Source: Streptomyces sp. man185
GTDB lineage: Bacteria; Actinomycetota; Actinomycetes; Streptomycetales; Streptomycetaceae
Assembly (NCBI GenBank): GCA_002551355.1
Contig: NTHE01000046.1
Span: 1 to 64,000, forward strand
DNA: 64,000 nt
Reading direction: 5' to 3'
How positions within the stretch are numbered: the stretch's first letter is position 1; every line of letters starts with the position of its first letter. Below, piece by piece: positions 25,278 through 34,754 of the stretch. Both the position numbers and the translations under genes were made by a program. The notes beneath the pieces were generated by a model. That model was not told where the DNA came from. It made no database searches and saw only the letters and a program-made list of their open reading frames with translations.

Positions 25278-25817
25278 GTGCGGCGCACGGGGACGACGCG
25301 CAGGGGGGCGCTCACCGCGACGGGAGCCCTCGCCCTGGGTGCGGTGCTGACCGGCTGCGGGGGCGACGACGAGGCGCCCGGGGGCTCAGAGCCCGCGCAC
25401 TCCGGCGCGCGGGCGGCCACCGCGAAGACCGAGAAGACCCTGCGCGAGAAGGCGGTGCGCGACGGCGCCCTGCTGCTCGCCCAGTACGACCTGGTGGCCG
25501 AGGCGCACCCGGCCACGGCGGCGGGCCTCGTGCCCCTGCGGGCGGCCGTGGCGGAGCACGGGAAGGCGTTGGCGCCGCCGCGCGCGAAGGGCGAGCCGAA
25601 GAAGGGCGCCCCGCCCGCGGCGCCCGGTCCGGTGTCGGCCGACCCGAAGGCCGCGGTGCGGGAGCTGGCCGTCGCCGAGCGCCGCCGGGCCGACGCGCAC
25701 GCCGAGGCCCTCCTGGCGGCCGGACCGGAGCTGGCCCGGCTGCTGGCCTCGGTGGCGGCGGCCGCGGCGGCGCACGCGTATCTGCTGACCGAACTGGCCG
25801 AGGAGACAGCCGTATGA
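25278..25817 (+). CDS. Putative lipoprotein of unknown function (ferritin-like helical)
   Basis: A 179-residue secreted protein with a twin-arginine stretch (TTRRGAL, residues 7-13), a hydrophobic run and the lipobox LTGC, so it is probably a Tat-exported lipoprotein. The mature part is Ala-rich and helical, with an Ala/Pro/Lys-rich insert (about 97-117). Its helices (YDLVAEAHPAT, AVAERRRADAHAEALL) resemble those of the next gene's ferritin-like domain; I read it as a diverged relative, which is inference. GTG at 25278 has GAAGGAG 5-6 nt upstream. It overlaps the next gene (ATGA). Confidence 0.72.
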   Translation: MRRTGTTRRGALTATGALALGAVLTGCGGDDEAPGGSEPAHSGARAATAKTEKTLREKAVRDGALLLAQYDLVAEAHPATAAGLVPLRAAVAEHGKALAPPRAKGEPKKGAPPAAPGPVSADPKAAVRELAVAERRRADAHAEALLAAGPELARLLASVAAAAAAHAYLLTELAEETAV

Positions 25818-26338
25818 GCACCCGTTCCGTCCGGCCGGCCGAGGACGAGGCCGACGCCGGCTCCCGCGAGCTGACCGCCGTCCAGGCCGCCCTGGCCGCC
25901 GAGCACGCCGCGGTGTACGGGTACGGGGTGCTGGGCGCCCGTCTCGACGGGAAGCGGGGCGCGGAGGCCCGGGCGGCGCACGACGGTCACCGGGCGCGCC
26001 GGGACGCGCTGACGCGCACCGCCCGGGACCTCGGCGGGCGGCCGGTGGCCTCGGCCGCCGCGTACTCCTTGCCGTTCGCCGTGCCGGACGGCCCTTCGGC
26101 CGTCCGGCTCGCCACGGTCCTGGAGGACCGGATCGCGGGCGCGTACGCCGATCTCGTACGGGCCACCGAGGGTCCGCGCCGCAAGGACGCCGCGGGGGCG
26201 CTGCGGGAGGCCGCGGTGCGGTCGGCCCGGTGGCGGGGCGGCAACGTAGCCTTTCCGGGGCTCGCCGAGCGGGCCGCCGGTGCGGATCCGGCCGCGACGG
26301 GCCCGGTGGAGGCCGCGGGCGCGGACGGGCCGCGCTGA
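25814..26338 (+). CDS. Ferritin-like DUF4439 protein
   Basis: A 174-residue protein with the DUF4439 ferritin-like four-helix pattern: ELTAVQAALAAEHAAVYGYGVLGARL, then AHDGHRARRDALTRTARDLGG and a further helical pair ending GLAER. The conserved Glu and His residues (AAEHAAVYGYG, HDGHRARRD) could form a metal site. The function of the family is unknown. It overlaps the upstream lipoprotein gene (ATGA) and ends 32 bp before the pseudokinase gene, forming a three-gene unit. Confidence 0.8.
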   Translation: MSTRSVRPAEDEADAGSRELTAVQAALAAEHAAVYGYGVLGARLDGKRGAEARAAHDGHRARRDALTRTARDLGGRPVASAAAYSLPFAVPDGPSAVRLATVLEDRIAGAYADLVRATEGPRRKDAAGALREAAVRSARWRGGNVAFPGLAERAAGADPAATGPVEAAGADGPR

Positions 26339-26370
26339 CCCGAAGGATCCGGAAAGGGAACACACGACGT

Positions 26371-27315
26371 ATGGGTTTCGAACCGCCGCAGCGCCTGGTG
26401 CGCGCGCTCGGTGAGATGTACGGGGACGCCGCGGCGGCCGGCTGGCTGGCCGGGCTCCCCGCGCTGACCGAGCGGGCGCTCACCGCCGGGGACGGCCTCA
26501 CCGTGGAGCGGGTGGCCGCCCCCGGTGGGCGCAGCTCCCTGGTGGTCCTGGTGCGGCGGGCCGACGGGACCCCGGCCGCGCTGAAGATCGCCCCCCCGGT
26601 GGCCGGGCCGGAGCTGGAGCGGGCGGCGCTGGAGCACTGGAACGGCTGGGGCGCGGTGAAGCCGCTGGACGCCCCGGAGCCGGCCGGACCTGAGCTGGAC
26701 GCCCCGGAGCTCGACGGGTCCGGGGCGCTGCTGCTGGAGCGGCTGCACCACGAGGTGTCGCTGCGCTCGCTGCCGGAGGCGAAGGCCCTGCTGGAGGCGG
26801 CGGGCACGCTGCGCCGGCTGTGGGTGGAACCGCCCGCCGGGCACGGCTTCGAGACCGTGGCGGAGCGGACCGAGGCGCAGAGCGCCGGGATGCGGGCGGC
26901 CGCCGAGGCCGATCCGGAGCTGGCGCCGCTGGTGGACGCGGCGCTCGCGGCCCGGGCCGAGCTGGTCGAGGGAGCGCCCGAACTCCTGCTGCTGCACGGC
27001 AACTTCCGGCAGAGCAAGGTGTTGGCCGGGGAGCGGGCTCCGTGGCTGACGGTGGGGCCGGAGCCGCTGGTCGGCGAGCGCGCCTATGACCTGGCGCGGC
27101 TGGTGCGGGACCGGGTGGAGGATCTGATCGCCTCCCCCGGCGGCCCGGTGACGGCGCGGCGGCGGGTCAAGAAGCTTGCGGAGTCGCTGGAGGTGGAGCA
27201 GGCGCGGCTGCACGGCTGGACGCTGTTCCGCGCGGTGGAGTCCGGCACCCGCGCGCTGGCCGAGGGGCGGCGGCAGATGGGCGAGGTCAACCTGGAGTTC
27301 GCGGGCTGGCTGTAG
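26371..27315 (+). CDS. Aminoglycoside-phosphotransferase-fold pseudokinase
   Basis: A 314-residue protein recognisable as the APH(6)/hydroxyurea kinase-like fold: an N-lobe strand with the ATP lysine (AALKIAPP), a hinge with LLLERL and a C-lobe. The catalytic motifs are lost: the HGD loop reads HGN (209-211), the following LHxxN reads FRQSK, and the metal-binding DPxP reads GPEP (229-232), while the adjacent GERAYDLARLVRD structural motif is kept. It is therefore probably catalytically dead and acts as a binding or regulatory protein. It shares a unit with the lipoprotein and ferritin-like genes and ends at a strong bidirectional hairpin. Confidence 0.78.
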   Translation: MGFEPPQRLVRALGEMYGDAAAAGWLAGLPALTERALTAGDGLTVERVAAPGGRSSLVVLVRRADGTPAALKIAPPVAGPELERAALEHWNGWGAVKPLDAPEPAGPELDAPELDGSGALLLERLHHEVSLRSLPEAKALLEAAGTLRRLWVEPPAGHGFETVAERTEAQSAGMRAAAEADPELAPLVDAALAARAELVEGAPELLLLHGNFRQSKVLAGERAPWLTVGPEPLVGERAYDLARLVRDRVEDLIASPGGPVTARRRVKKLAESLEVEQARLHGWTLFRAVESGTRALAEGRRQMGEVNLEFAGWL

Positions 27316-27332
27316 CGGTTCGTCGTACGTAC

Positions 27333-27371
27333 GAGGAGGGCCCCCGCGCACGGTGCGCGGGGGCCCTCCTC
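27333..27371. terminator. Bidirectional terminator between the pseudokinase gene and proS
   Basis: A perfect 19-bp inverted repeat (27333-27351 with 27353-27371) between convergent genes, starting 18 bp after the pseudokinase stop and 18 bp from the proS stop. It can serve both strands. Confidence 0.9.
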
Positions 27372-27388
27372 ATGTGCGGTGTGCGGGA

Positions 27389-29092
27389 TCAGGCCAGGTC
27401 GGCCGTCAGACGGGCGATCGCCTCGTCGACGGTCAGCTCCTCGCGCTCGCCGGTGCGGCGGTCCTTCAGCTCCAGGACGCCGTCGGCGGAGCGGCGGCCC
27501 GCGACCAGGATCTTGGGCACGCCGATCAGCTCGGAGTCGGTGAACTTCACGCCGGGCGAGACGCCGGGGCGGTCGTCGACCAGGACGCGCAGGCCCGCCG
27601 CGTTGAGCTTCTCGGAGACCTCCAGGGCCAGCTCGGTCTGGAGGGCCTTGCCGGCGGCGACGACGTGGACGTCGGCCGGGGCGATCTCGCGGGGCCAGCA
27701 CAGGCCCTTGTCGTCGGCGGTCTGCTCGGTGAGGGCGGCCACCGCGCGGGAGACGCCGATGCCGTACGAGCCCATCGTGACGCGGACGGGCTTGCCCTGC
27801 TGGCCGAGCACGTCGAGCTGGAAGGTGTCGGCGTACTTGCGGCCGAGCTGGAAGATGTGGCCGATCTCGATGGCGCGGTCCAGGGTGAGGCCGGTGCCGC
27901 ACTTCGGGCAGGGGTCGCCCTCCTCGACGACGACGACGTCGAGGTACTGGTCGACCTCGAAGTCGCGGCCCGCGACGACGCTCGCAGCGTGCTTGCCGTC
28001 CTTGTTGGCGCCGGTGATCCAGGCGGTGCCGGGCGCGACGCGGGGGTCGGCGAGGTAGCGGACCTTCTCCAGGCCCTGGGGGCCGACGTAGCCGCGTACG
28101 AGGTCGTCGCGGCCGACGAAGTCCTCGGCGGTGACCAGCTCGACGACGGCGGGCGCGAGGTGCTCGCCGAGCTTGCCGAGGTCGACCTCGCGGTCGCCGG
28201 GGACGCCGACGGCGACGATCTCGCCGTCCACCTTGACCAGCAGGTTCTTCAGGGTGGCGGAGGCGGGGACGCCGAGGTGCGCGGCGAGCGTCTCGATGGT
28301 CGGGGTGTCGGGGGTGTCCAGCTCCTCGACCGCGCCGTGCGCCGAGCCGTCGACCGGGGCGAGCGCGAAGGTCACGGCCTCGGTGTTGGCCGCGTAGTCG
28401 CAGTTCGGGCAGTCCGCGAAGGTGTCCTCACCGGCGGCGGCGGGGGCGAGGAACTCCTCGGAGGCGGAGCCGCCCATCGCGCCGGAGACGGCGGAGACGA
28501 TGCGGTGGTCCAGGCCGAGGCGCTCGAAGATCTTGATGTACGCGGCCCGGTGCAGCGCGTAGGAGTGCGCGAGGCCCTCGTCGGTGGTGTCGAAGCTGTA
28601 CGAGTCCTTCATCTGGAACTCGCGGCCGCGGAGCACGCCGGAGCGGGGGCGGGCCTCGTCGCGGTACTTCGTCTGGATCTGGTAGAGCATCACCGGCAGG
28701 TCCTTGTAGGACGTGCACTGGTCCTTGACGGTCTGGGTGAAGATCTCCTCGTGGGTGGGGCCGAGGAGGTAGTCGCCGCCCTTGCGGTCCTTGAGGCGGA
28801 AGAGCAGGTCGCCGTACTCCTCCCAGCGGCCGGACGCCTCGTAGGGCTCCTTGGGCAGCAGGGCGGGCAGCAGGACCTCCTGGGCGCCGATGGCGTCCAT
28901 CTCCTCGCGGACCACGTTCGAGATGTTGTCCAGGACCTTCTTGCCGAGCGGCAGCCAGGACCAGATGCCGGCCGCGTTGCGGCGGACGTACCCGGCGCGG
29001 ACCAGCAGCTTGTGGCTGAGCGTCTCGGCGTCCGCCGGGTCGTCGCGCAGTGTCTTGATCATCAATCGGGACATGCGCTGGACCTGGGCCAT
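27389..29092 (-). CDS. proS: Prolyl-tRNA synthetase
   Basis: ProRS charges tRNA-Pro. The 567-residue enzyme is the bacterial type: class II motif 1 near YVRRNAAGIWSWLPLGKKVLDN, motif 2 in TKYRDEARPRSGVLRGREFQMKDSYSF (given here in part: the RxE signature), an inserted editing domain (about 225-405) that clears mischarged alanine, and the C-terminal anticodon-binding domain. MSRLMIKTLRDDPADAE is the usual start; the few residues before it (MAQVQR) come from the ATG at 29092. It is last in a minus-strand run after the two acetyltransferase genes and ends at a bidirectional hairpin. Confidence 0.95.
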   Translation of the reverse strand: MAQVQRMSRLMIKTLRDDPADAETLSHKLLVRAGYVRRNAAGIWSWLPLGKKVLDNISNVVREEMDAIGAQEVLLPALLPKEPYEASGRWEEYGDLLFRLKDRKGGDYLLGPTHEEIFTQTVKDQCTSYKDLPVMLYQIQTKYRDEARPRSGVLRGREFQMKDSYSFDTTDEGLAHSYALHRAAYIKIFERLGLDHRIVSAVSGAMGGSASEEFLAPAAAGEDTFADCPNCDYAANTEAVTFALAPVDGSAHGAVEELDTPDTPTIETLAAHLGVPASATLKNLLVKVDGEIVAVGVPGDREVDLGKLGEHLAPAVVELVTAEDFVGRDDLVRGYVGPQGLEKVRYLADPRVAPGTAWITGANKDGKHAASVVAGRDFEVDQYLDVVVVEEGDPCPKCGTGLTLDRAIEIGHIFQLGRKYADTFQLDVLGQQGKPVRVTMGSYGIGVSRAVAALTEQTADDKGLCWPREIAPADVHVVAAGKALQTELALEVSEKLNAAGLRVLVDDRPGVSPGVKFTDSELIGVPKILVAGRRSADGVLELKDRRTGEREELTVDEAIARLTADLA

Positions 29093-29161
29093 GATGAACT
29101 CCTGCTCGCAAGGGTGGTGAGCCCGAGGTTAGCCGGGCGGTGCGGGCTGGCGGAAATCCAT

Positions 29162-29737
29162 TCAGGCCCCGGGCCTCGCGCGCAGCAGCGGCAGGGGCGC
29201 GCCCATGACCGCGTACGGCTGCGGGGCGCTCGGGAAGACGACCTGGCGGGCGAGGTCGCGGTAGCCGAGCGAGCGGTACAGGGCGCGGGCCGGGCTGTCC
29301 TTGTCGATCGCCGAGAGGATCGACCGGGGGTGGCCGACGGCGTCGGTGATGCTGGTGATCAGGGTGCGGCCGATGCCGTGCTGCTGGTGGTCGGGGTGGA
29401 CGTGGAGCTCGGTGATGACGAAGGAGTCGTCGAGCCAGCCGTCGGACCCGGTGGCCCGCAGATAGGGCTCGACCACGGTGGACCACCACTGGGCACGGTC
29501 GTTGGGCAGTCCGTAGACGAAGCCGACGAGCCGTCCGTCGGGGGCGGTGGCGCCGAGCGCCCGGGCGCGGGGGTGTTCCAGGTGCCTGAGGACGATGTGG
29601 CGGCGAACGTCGATCTCGTCCTGGCTCAGTCCGAAGGCGGCCGCCTGGACGTGCAGGGCTTCGTCGACGCGGGCGGCCAGGTCGACGGGGCCGATCTCGA
29701 CGTCGGGTCGTGCGGGGCCTTCTCCGGGGGCTGCCAT
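29162..29737 (-). CDS. GNAT family N-acetyltransferase
   Basis: A 191-residue protein with a GNAT core at about 15-170. The acetyl-CoA site is visible as ITELHVHPDHQQHGIGRTLI, followed by SAIDKDSPARALYRSLGY. The substrate is unknown. It lies 69 bp upstream of proS and 61 bp downstream of a second, unrelated GNAT gene, all in the same direction, so the three may share a transcript. Confidence 0.85.
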   Translation of the reverse strand: MAAPGEGPARPDVEIGPVDLAARVDEALHVQAAAFGLSQDEIDVRRHIVLRHLEHPRARALGATAPDGRLVGFVYGLPNDRAQWWSTVVEPYLRATGSDGWLDDSFVITELHVHPDHQQHGIGRTLITSITDAVGHPRSILSAIDKDSPARALYRSLGYRDLARQVVFPSAPQPYAVMGAPLPLLRARPGA

Positions 29738-29798
29738 GCCGGAACCCTACTGGCCGGGCCGGATGCCGCGGTACGCGCGGCGGCTCGGAACAGCCCGC

Positions 29799-30644
29799 TC
29801 AGAACAGGACGCTCATGAACGCGCCGACCTCGCGGAAGCCGACGCGGCGGTAGGCCTTGCGGGCGGGGGTGTTGTAGTCGTTCACGTACAGGCTGACGAC
29901 GGGGGCGACGTCGGCCAGGGCGAAGCGCAGGACGGCGGCCATGCCCGTCTCGGAGAGGCCCTTGCCGCGGTGTTCGGGGGCGACCCAGACGCCCTGGATC
30001 TGGCAGGCCTGGGAGGTGGCCGCGCCGATCTCCGCCTTGAAGACGACCTTGCCGTCGTCGATGCGGGCGAAGGAGCGCCCGGTGCCGATGAGTTCGGCGA
30101 CGCGGGCCTGGTAGAGGAGTCCGCCGTCGCCGGCGAGCGGGGAGATGCCGACCTCCTCGGTGAACATCGCCACGCAGGCCGGCATCAGGACCTCGGTCTC
30201 GTCCTTGCGGATGCGGCGGACGAGCGGGTCGGGCGTGACGTCGGCGGAGAGGCTCTCGGTGACCATGAGTGGCTGGTTGCCGCGGACCTCGCGGGCGGGT
30301 CCCCAGGTCGGTTCGAGGAGCCGCCACAGCTGGGTGGTGGGTTCGGCGGGGCCGACGATGGAGGAGCAGCGGCGGCCGGCCCGGCGAGCCCGGTCGGCGA
30401 AGGCGCGGACGGCTTCGGGGCCGGCGCAGATGGGGACGAGGTTGGCGCCGGAGTAGCACAGGGAGCGGAGCCTGCCGTCGGCGTACCAGCCCCACATCTC
30501 GCCACCGAGGCGCCAGGGGTCGAGCCCGGCGACCTGCACGCGGGACGTCACGAAGGCGTTGGCGACGGGCTCGCTCTCCAGAATGGCGAGTGCGGCGCCG
30601 AGGTCGCTGGGTTCGAGGACCCGGGTGGTGGTCTGCGTCAACAC
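29799..30644 (-). CDS. GNAT acetyltransferase with DUF4081 N-terminal domain
   Basis: A 281-residue protein with an N-terminal DUF4081 domain (about 1-130) and a C-terminal GNAT domain in which IQGVWVAPEHRGKGLSETG forms the acetyl-CoA loop and LYVNDYNTPARKAYRRVGF the second half. Proteins of this architecture are conserved in actinobacteria near ispG and dxr; their acetyl acceptor is unknown. It is the first gene after the ispG terminator on the minus strand. Confidence 0.87.
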   Translation of the reverse strand: MLTQTTTRVLEPSDLGAALAILESEPVANAFVTSRVQVAGLDPWRLGGEMWGWYADGRLRSLCYSGANLVPICAGPEAVRAFADRARRAGRRCSSIVGPAEPTTQLWRLLEPTWGPAREVRGNQPLMVTESLSADVTPDPLVRRIRKDETEVLMPACVAMFTEEVGISPLAGDGGLLYQARVAELIGTGRSFARIDDGKVVFKAEIGAATSQACQIQGVWVAPEHRGKGLSETGMAAVLRFALADVAPVVSLYVNDYNTPARKAYRRVGFREVGAFMSVLF

Positions 30645-30740
30645 GAGGGGGCCTCACCATACGGTCTGCTGATTTCCGCACTGTAACCGACGAGGCCCTC
30701 GAACGCCGCCCGAGTCCGGGAGACGGCTTCGGCGGACGCC

Positions 30741-30775
30741 GCCGCCCCGCCGGACACGGGGTCCGGCGGGGCGGC
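30741..30775 (-). terminator. Terminator hairpin after ispG
   Basis: A perfect 15-bp stem (30741-30755 with 30761-30775, arm GCCGCCCCGCCGGAC) with a 5-nt loop, 21 bp past the ispG stop. Confidence 0.85.
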
Positions 30776-30796
30776 GGCTGGCCGGAGAGGCACAGG

Positions 30797-31951
<1,155 letters not shown>

Positions 31952-32070
31952 GCGCTGTGCATCCCCAAGGTGTGGATCAAGGTCCCGAGATCGGCGGGCT
32001 CCAGGCTTCGAGGTTACGGCACCGGAGCCGGGACGGACGCACCGTGTCGACATGTCCACCCGTTGGTGAG

Positions 32071-32099
32071 CGGCCGGACACAACGCGTGTGCCCGGCCG
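32071..32099 (-). terminator. Probable hairpin after rseP
   Basis: CGGCCGGACAC (32071-32081) pairs, with one mismatch, with the GTG-GCCCGGCCG region ending at 32099. It is 25 bp past the rseP stop and could partly end dxr-rseP transcription before ispG. Confidence 0.5.
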
Positions 32100-32123
32100 C
32101 AACCTGTGGGACGGAAGGGACGA

Positions 32124-33434
32124 TCAGGTGATCTTGACGGGGTTCACGATGTCGGCCACCAGGACCAGCAGCGTGAAGCAGATGAAGAGTCCGGCGACCA
32201 CATAGGCGACCGGCATCAGCCGGGCCACGTCGAACGGGCCCGGATCGGGGCGGCGGAAGACCTTGGCCACATTGCGCCGCAGCGACTCCCACAGCGCGCC
32301 CGCGATGTGCCCGCCGTCCAGCGGGAGCAGCGGCAGCATGTTGAACAGGAACAGCGAGAGGTTGAAGCCCGCGAGCAGGAACAGCATCATCGCGACCTGG
32401 TTCTGCGCCGGGATGTCGAGGTTCATCACCTCGCCGCCGATCCGGGCGGCGCCGACCACGCCGACCGGCGAGTCGTCGGCCCGTTCGCCGTCGCTGAAGG
32501 CGGCGTCCCACAGGGCCGGGATCTTGCCGGGCAGGGCGATGATCGAGTCGACGCCGTTCTCGATCATGTCGCCCATGCGGACGACGGAGTCGCCGAAGCC
32601 GAGCGGCACGATCTCGGTCTGCGCGGCGAAGCCGAGATAGCCGGCCTTGACGAACTTCTCCGGGATGACCTCGCCGTTGCCGTCCTTCTTGGCGACCTCG
32701 TTCTCGCGCAGCACCGCGTTGAGCGTGACTTCCCTGCCGTCGCGTTCGACGACGATGGTGGCGGGGCCGATCGTCTCGCGGATGCGGTCCGAGAGCGTCG
32801 CCCAGTCGTCGACCTTCGTCCCGGCGAAGGCGACGATCTTGTCGCCCTCCCGGAGCCCGGCGGCCTTGGCGGGCGAGGCGTCGTCGCCGGGCTTGCAGTC
32901 CTGGCGCTTCTCGCTCTGCGCGATCACGCACTGCTGGACGCCGCCGACCTCGGTGGTCTGGGTCTGGAAGCCGAAGGTCATCGCGACGCCCATGAAGATG
33001 GCGACCGCGAGGATCAGGTTCATGAAGGGGCCGGCGAACATGACGATGACGCGCTTCCACGGCTTGCGCGTGTAGAAGAGCCGCTTCTCGTCGCCCGGCT
33101 CCAGCTCCTCGAAGGCGGCGGAGCGGGCGTCCTCGATCATGCCGCGCCAGGGGGAGGTGGAGCGGGCTTCGAGCCGGCCGTCGGGGCCCGGCGGGAACAT
33201 CCCGATCATGCGGATGTAGCCGCCGGCCGGGATGGCCTTGATGCCGTACTCCGTGTCGCCCTTCTTCTTCGACCAGATCGTCGGACCGAAGCCGACCATG
33301 TACTGCGGGACCCGGATGCCGAACATCTTGGCCGTGGAGAGGTGGCCCAGCTCGTGCCAGGCGATGGAGAAGAGCAGGCCCACCACGAAGACGGCGATCC
33401 CCAGGACCGTCAGCAGGACCGAGGTCAGACTCAT
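32124..33434 (-). CDS. rseP: Site-2 intramembrane zinc metalloprotease (RseP/Rip1-like)
   Basis: A 436-residue M50 family protease that cuts anti-sigma factors or signal peptides within the membrane. The zinc motif HELGH (27-31) lies in the first helix, the PDZ domain at about 165-260 (GLREGDKIVAFAGTKVDDWATL), and the third zinc ligand in the C-terminal LPLDGGHI. Four membrane segments are visible. Its ATG overlaps the dxr stop (ATGA at 33431-33434), so dxr and rseP are translationally coupled. The mycobacterial counterpart Rip1 has several anti-sigma substrates; the substrates here are unknown. Confidence 0.94.
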   Translation of the reverse strand: MSLTSVLLTVLGIAVFVVGLLFSIAWHELGHLSTAKMFGIRVPQYMVGFGPTIWSKKKGDTEYGIKAIPAGGYIRMIGMFPPGPDGRLEARSTSPWRGMIEDARSAAFEELEPGDEKRLFYTRKPWKRVIVMFAGPFMNLILAVAIFMGVAMTFGFQTQTTEVGGVQQCVIAQSEKRQDCKPGDDASPAKAAGLREGDKIVAFAGTKVDDWATLSDRIRETIGPATIVVERDGREVTLNAVLRENEVAKKDGNGEVIPEKFVKAGYLGFAAQTEIVPLGFGDSVVRMGDMIENGVDSIIALPGKIPALWDAAFSDGERADDSPVGVVGAARIGGEVMNLDIPAQNQVAMMLFLLAGFNLSLFLFNMLPLLPLDGGHIAGALWESLRRNVAKVFRRPDPGPFDVARLMPVAYVVAGLFICFTLLVLVADIVNPVKIT

Positions 33435-34684
33435 GCGCGCGCCTCCGCTGTCGCTTTCGCCGAGAGTTCCCGGGCCCGTGCGCGGGCCCACGTTTCCGCT
33501 TCGAGGACGTCCGCGACACTGAGCGAGGTTCCCGGGGCGGGGGTGCCGTGTTCGTGCACCACAGCCGTGACCGTATCCATGATTCCGTTGAAGGGCAGTT
33601 GTCCGGCGAGGAAAGCGTCGACGCATTCCTCGTTCGCCGCGTTGAACACGGCCGGCGCGGTCCCGCCGAGCCCGCCGACGTGCCGGGCGAGACCGACGGA
33701 CGGGAAGGCCTCGGTGTCCAGCGGGAAGAACTCCCACGTGGAGGCCTTCGACCAGTCGAAGGCGGGGGCCGCGTCCGGGACCCGCTCGGGCCAGCCGAGG
33801 CCGATGGCGATGGGGCCGCCCATGTCCGGCGGGGTGGCCTGGGCGAGGGTGGAGCCGTCGCTGAACTCGACCATGGAGTGCACATAGGACTGCGGGTGGA
33901 CCACGACCTCGATCCGGTCGAAGGGGACGTCGTAGAGGAGGTGCGCCTCGATGACCTCCAGCCCCTTGTTGACCAGGGTCGCGGAGTTGATCGTGATCAC
34001 CGGGCCCATCGCCCAGGTCGGGTGGGCGAGGGCCTGCTCGCGGGTGACGTCGGCCAGTTCCTCGCGCGTACGGCCACGGAAGGGCCCGCCGGAGGCGGTG
34101 ACGACGAGCTTGCGGACGTCGGCGCGGGTTCCGGCGGCCAGCGCCTGGAAGAGCGCGGCGTGCTCGGAGTCGACCGGGATGATCTGGCCGGGGGCGGCGA
34201 GCGCCTTCACCAGCGGGCCGCCGACGATCAGCGACTCCTTGTTGGCGAGGGCGAGCGTGCGGCCCGCCTTGAGCGCCGCGAGGGTCGGGGCGAGCCCGAT
34301 GGAGCCGGTGATGCCGTTGAGCACGGTGTGGCAGTCGCTCGCGGCGAGGGTGGTGGCCGCGTCGGGTCCGGCGAGGATCTCGGGGAGCGGTTCCCCGGCC
34401 CCGTAACTCTCCCGCAGCGCCTCGCGCAGGGCGGGGACCGCACCCGGGTCGGCGACGGCGACCGTGCTCACCCGCAGCCGGTGGGCCTGCTCGGCCAGCA
34501 GGGCGACCCGGCCGCCGGCGGCCGAGAGCGCCGTGACCCGGAAGCGGTCGGGGTTGCGCAGGACCAGGTCGATGGCCTGGGTGCCGATGGACCCGGTGGA
34601 GCCGAGGATCACGAGATCCCGGCGGCCGTCCGCGGCGTCGAAGACGAGATGCGGATCGGCGAGGGGGGCGGGGCTGTCGCTCAT
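33431..34684 (-). CDS. dxr: 1-deoxy-D-xylulose-5-phosphate reductoisomerase
   Basis: Dxr converts DXP to MEP with NADPH, the committed step of the non-mevalonate pathway. The 417-residue enzyme has the NADPH motif GSTGSIG (28-34), ANKESLIVGG, the metal-binding PVDSEHAALFQAL, the flexible-loop region ASGGPFRG, and NKGLEVIEAHLLY. The N-terminal 20 residues are an extension. It heads dxr-rseP with an ATGA overlap. Confidence 0.96.
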   Translation of the reverse strand: MSDSPAPLADPHLVFDAADGRRDLVILGSTGSIGTQAIDLVLRNPDRFRVTALSAAGGRVALLAEQAHRLRVSTVAVADPGAVPALREALRESYGAGEPLPEILAGPDAATTLAASDCHTVLNGITGSIGLAPTLAALKAGRTLALANKESLIVGGPLVKALAAPGQIIPVDSEHAALFQALAAGTRADVRKLVVTASGGPFRGRTREELADVTREQALAHPTWAMGPVITINSATLVNKGLEVIEAHLLYDVPFDRIEVVVHPQSYVHSMVEFSDGSTLAQATPPDMGGPIAIGLGWPERVPDAAPAFDWSKASTWEFFPLDTEAFPSVGLARHVGGLGGTAPAVFNAANEECVDAFLAGQLPFNGIMDTVTAVVHEHGTPAPGTSLSVADVLEAETWARARARELSAKATAEARA

Positions 34685-34754
34685 GCCCCCATTGTTGCCG
34701 CTCCGGCTGTGTGCGGGGACAGCGCGTCCCGGTGGGGCGCACCCGGGACCCCGT

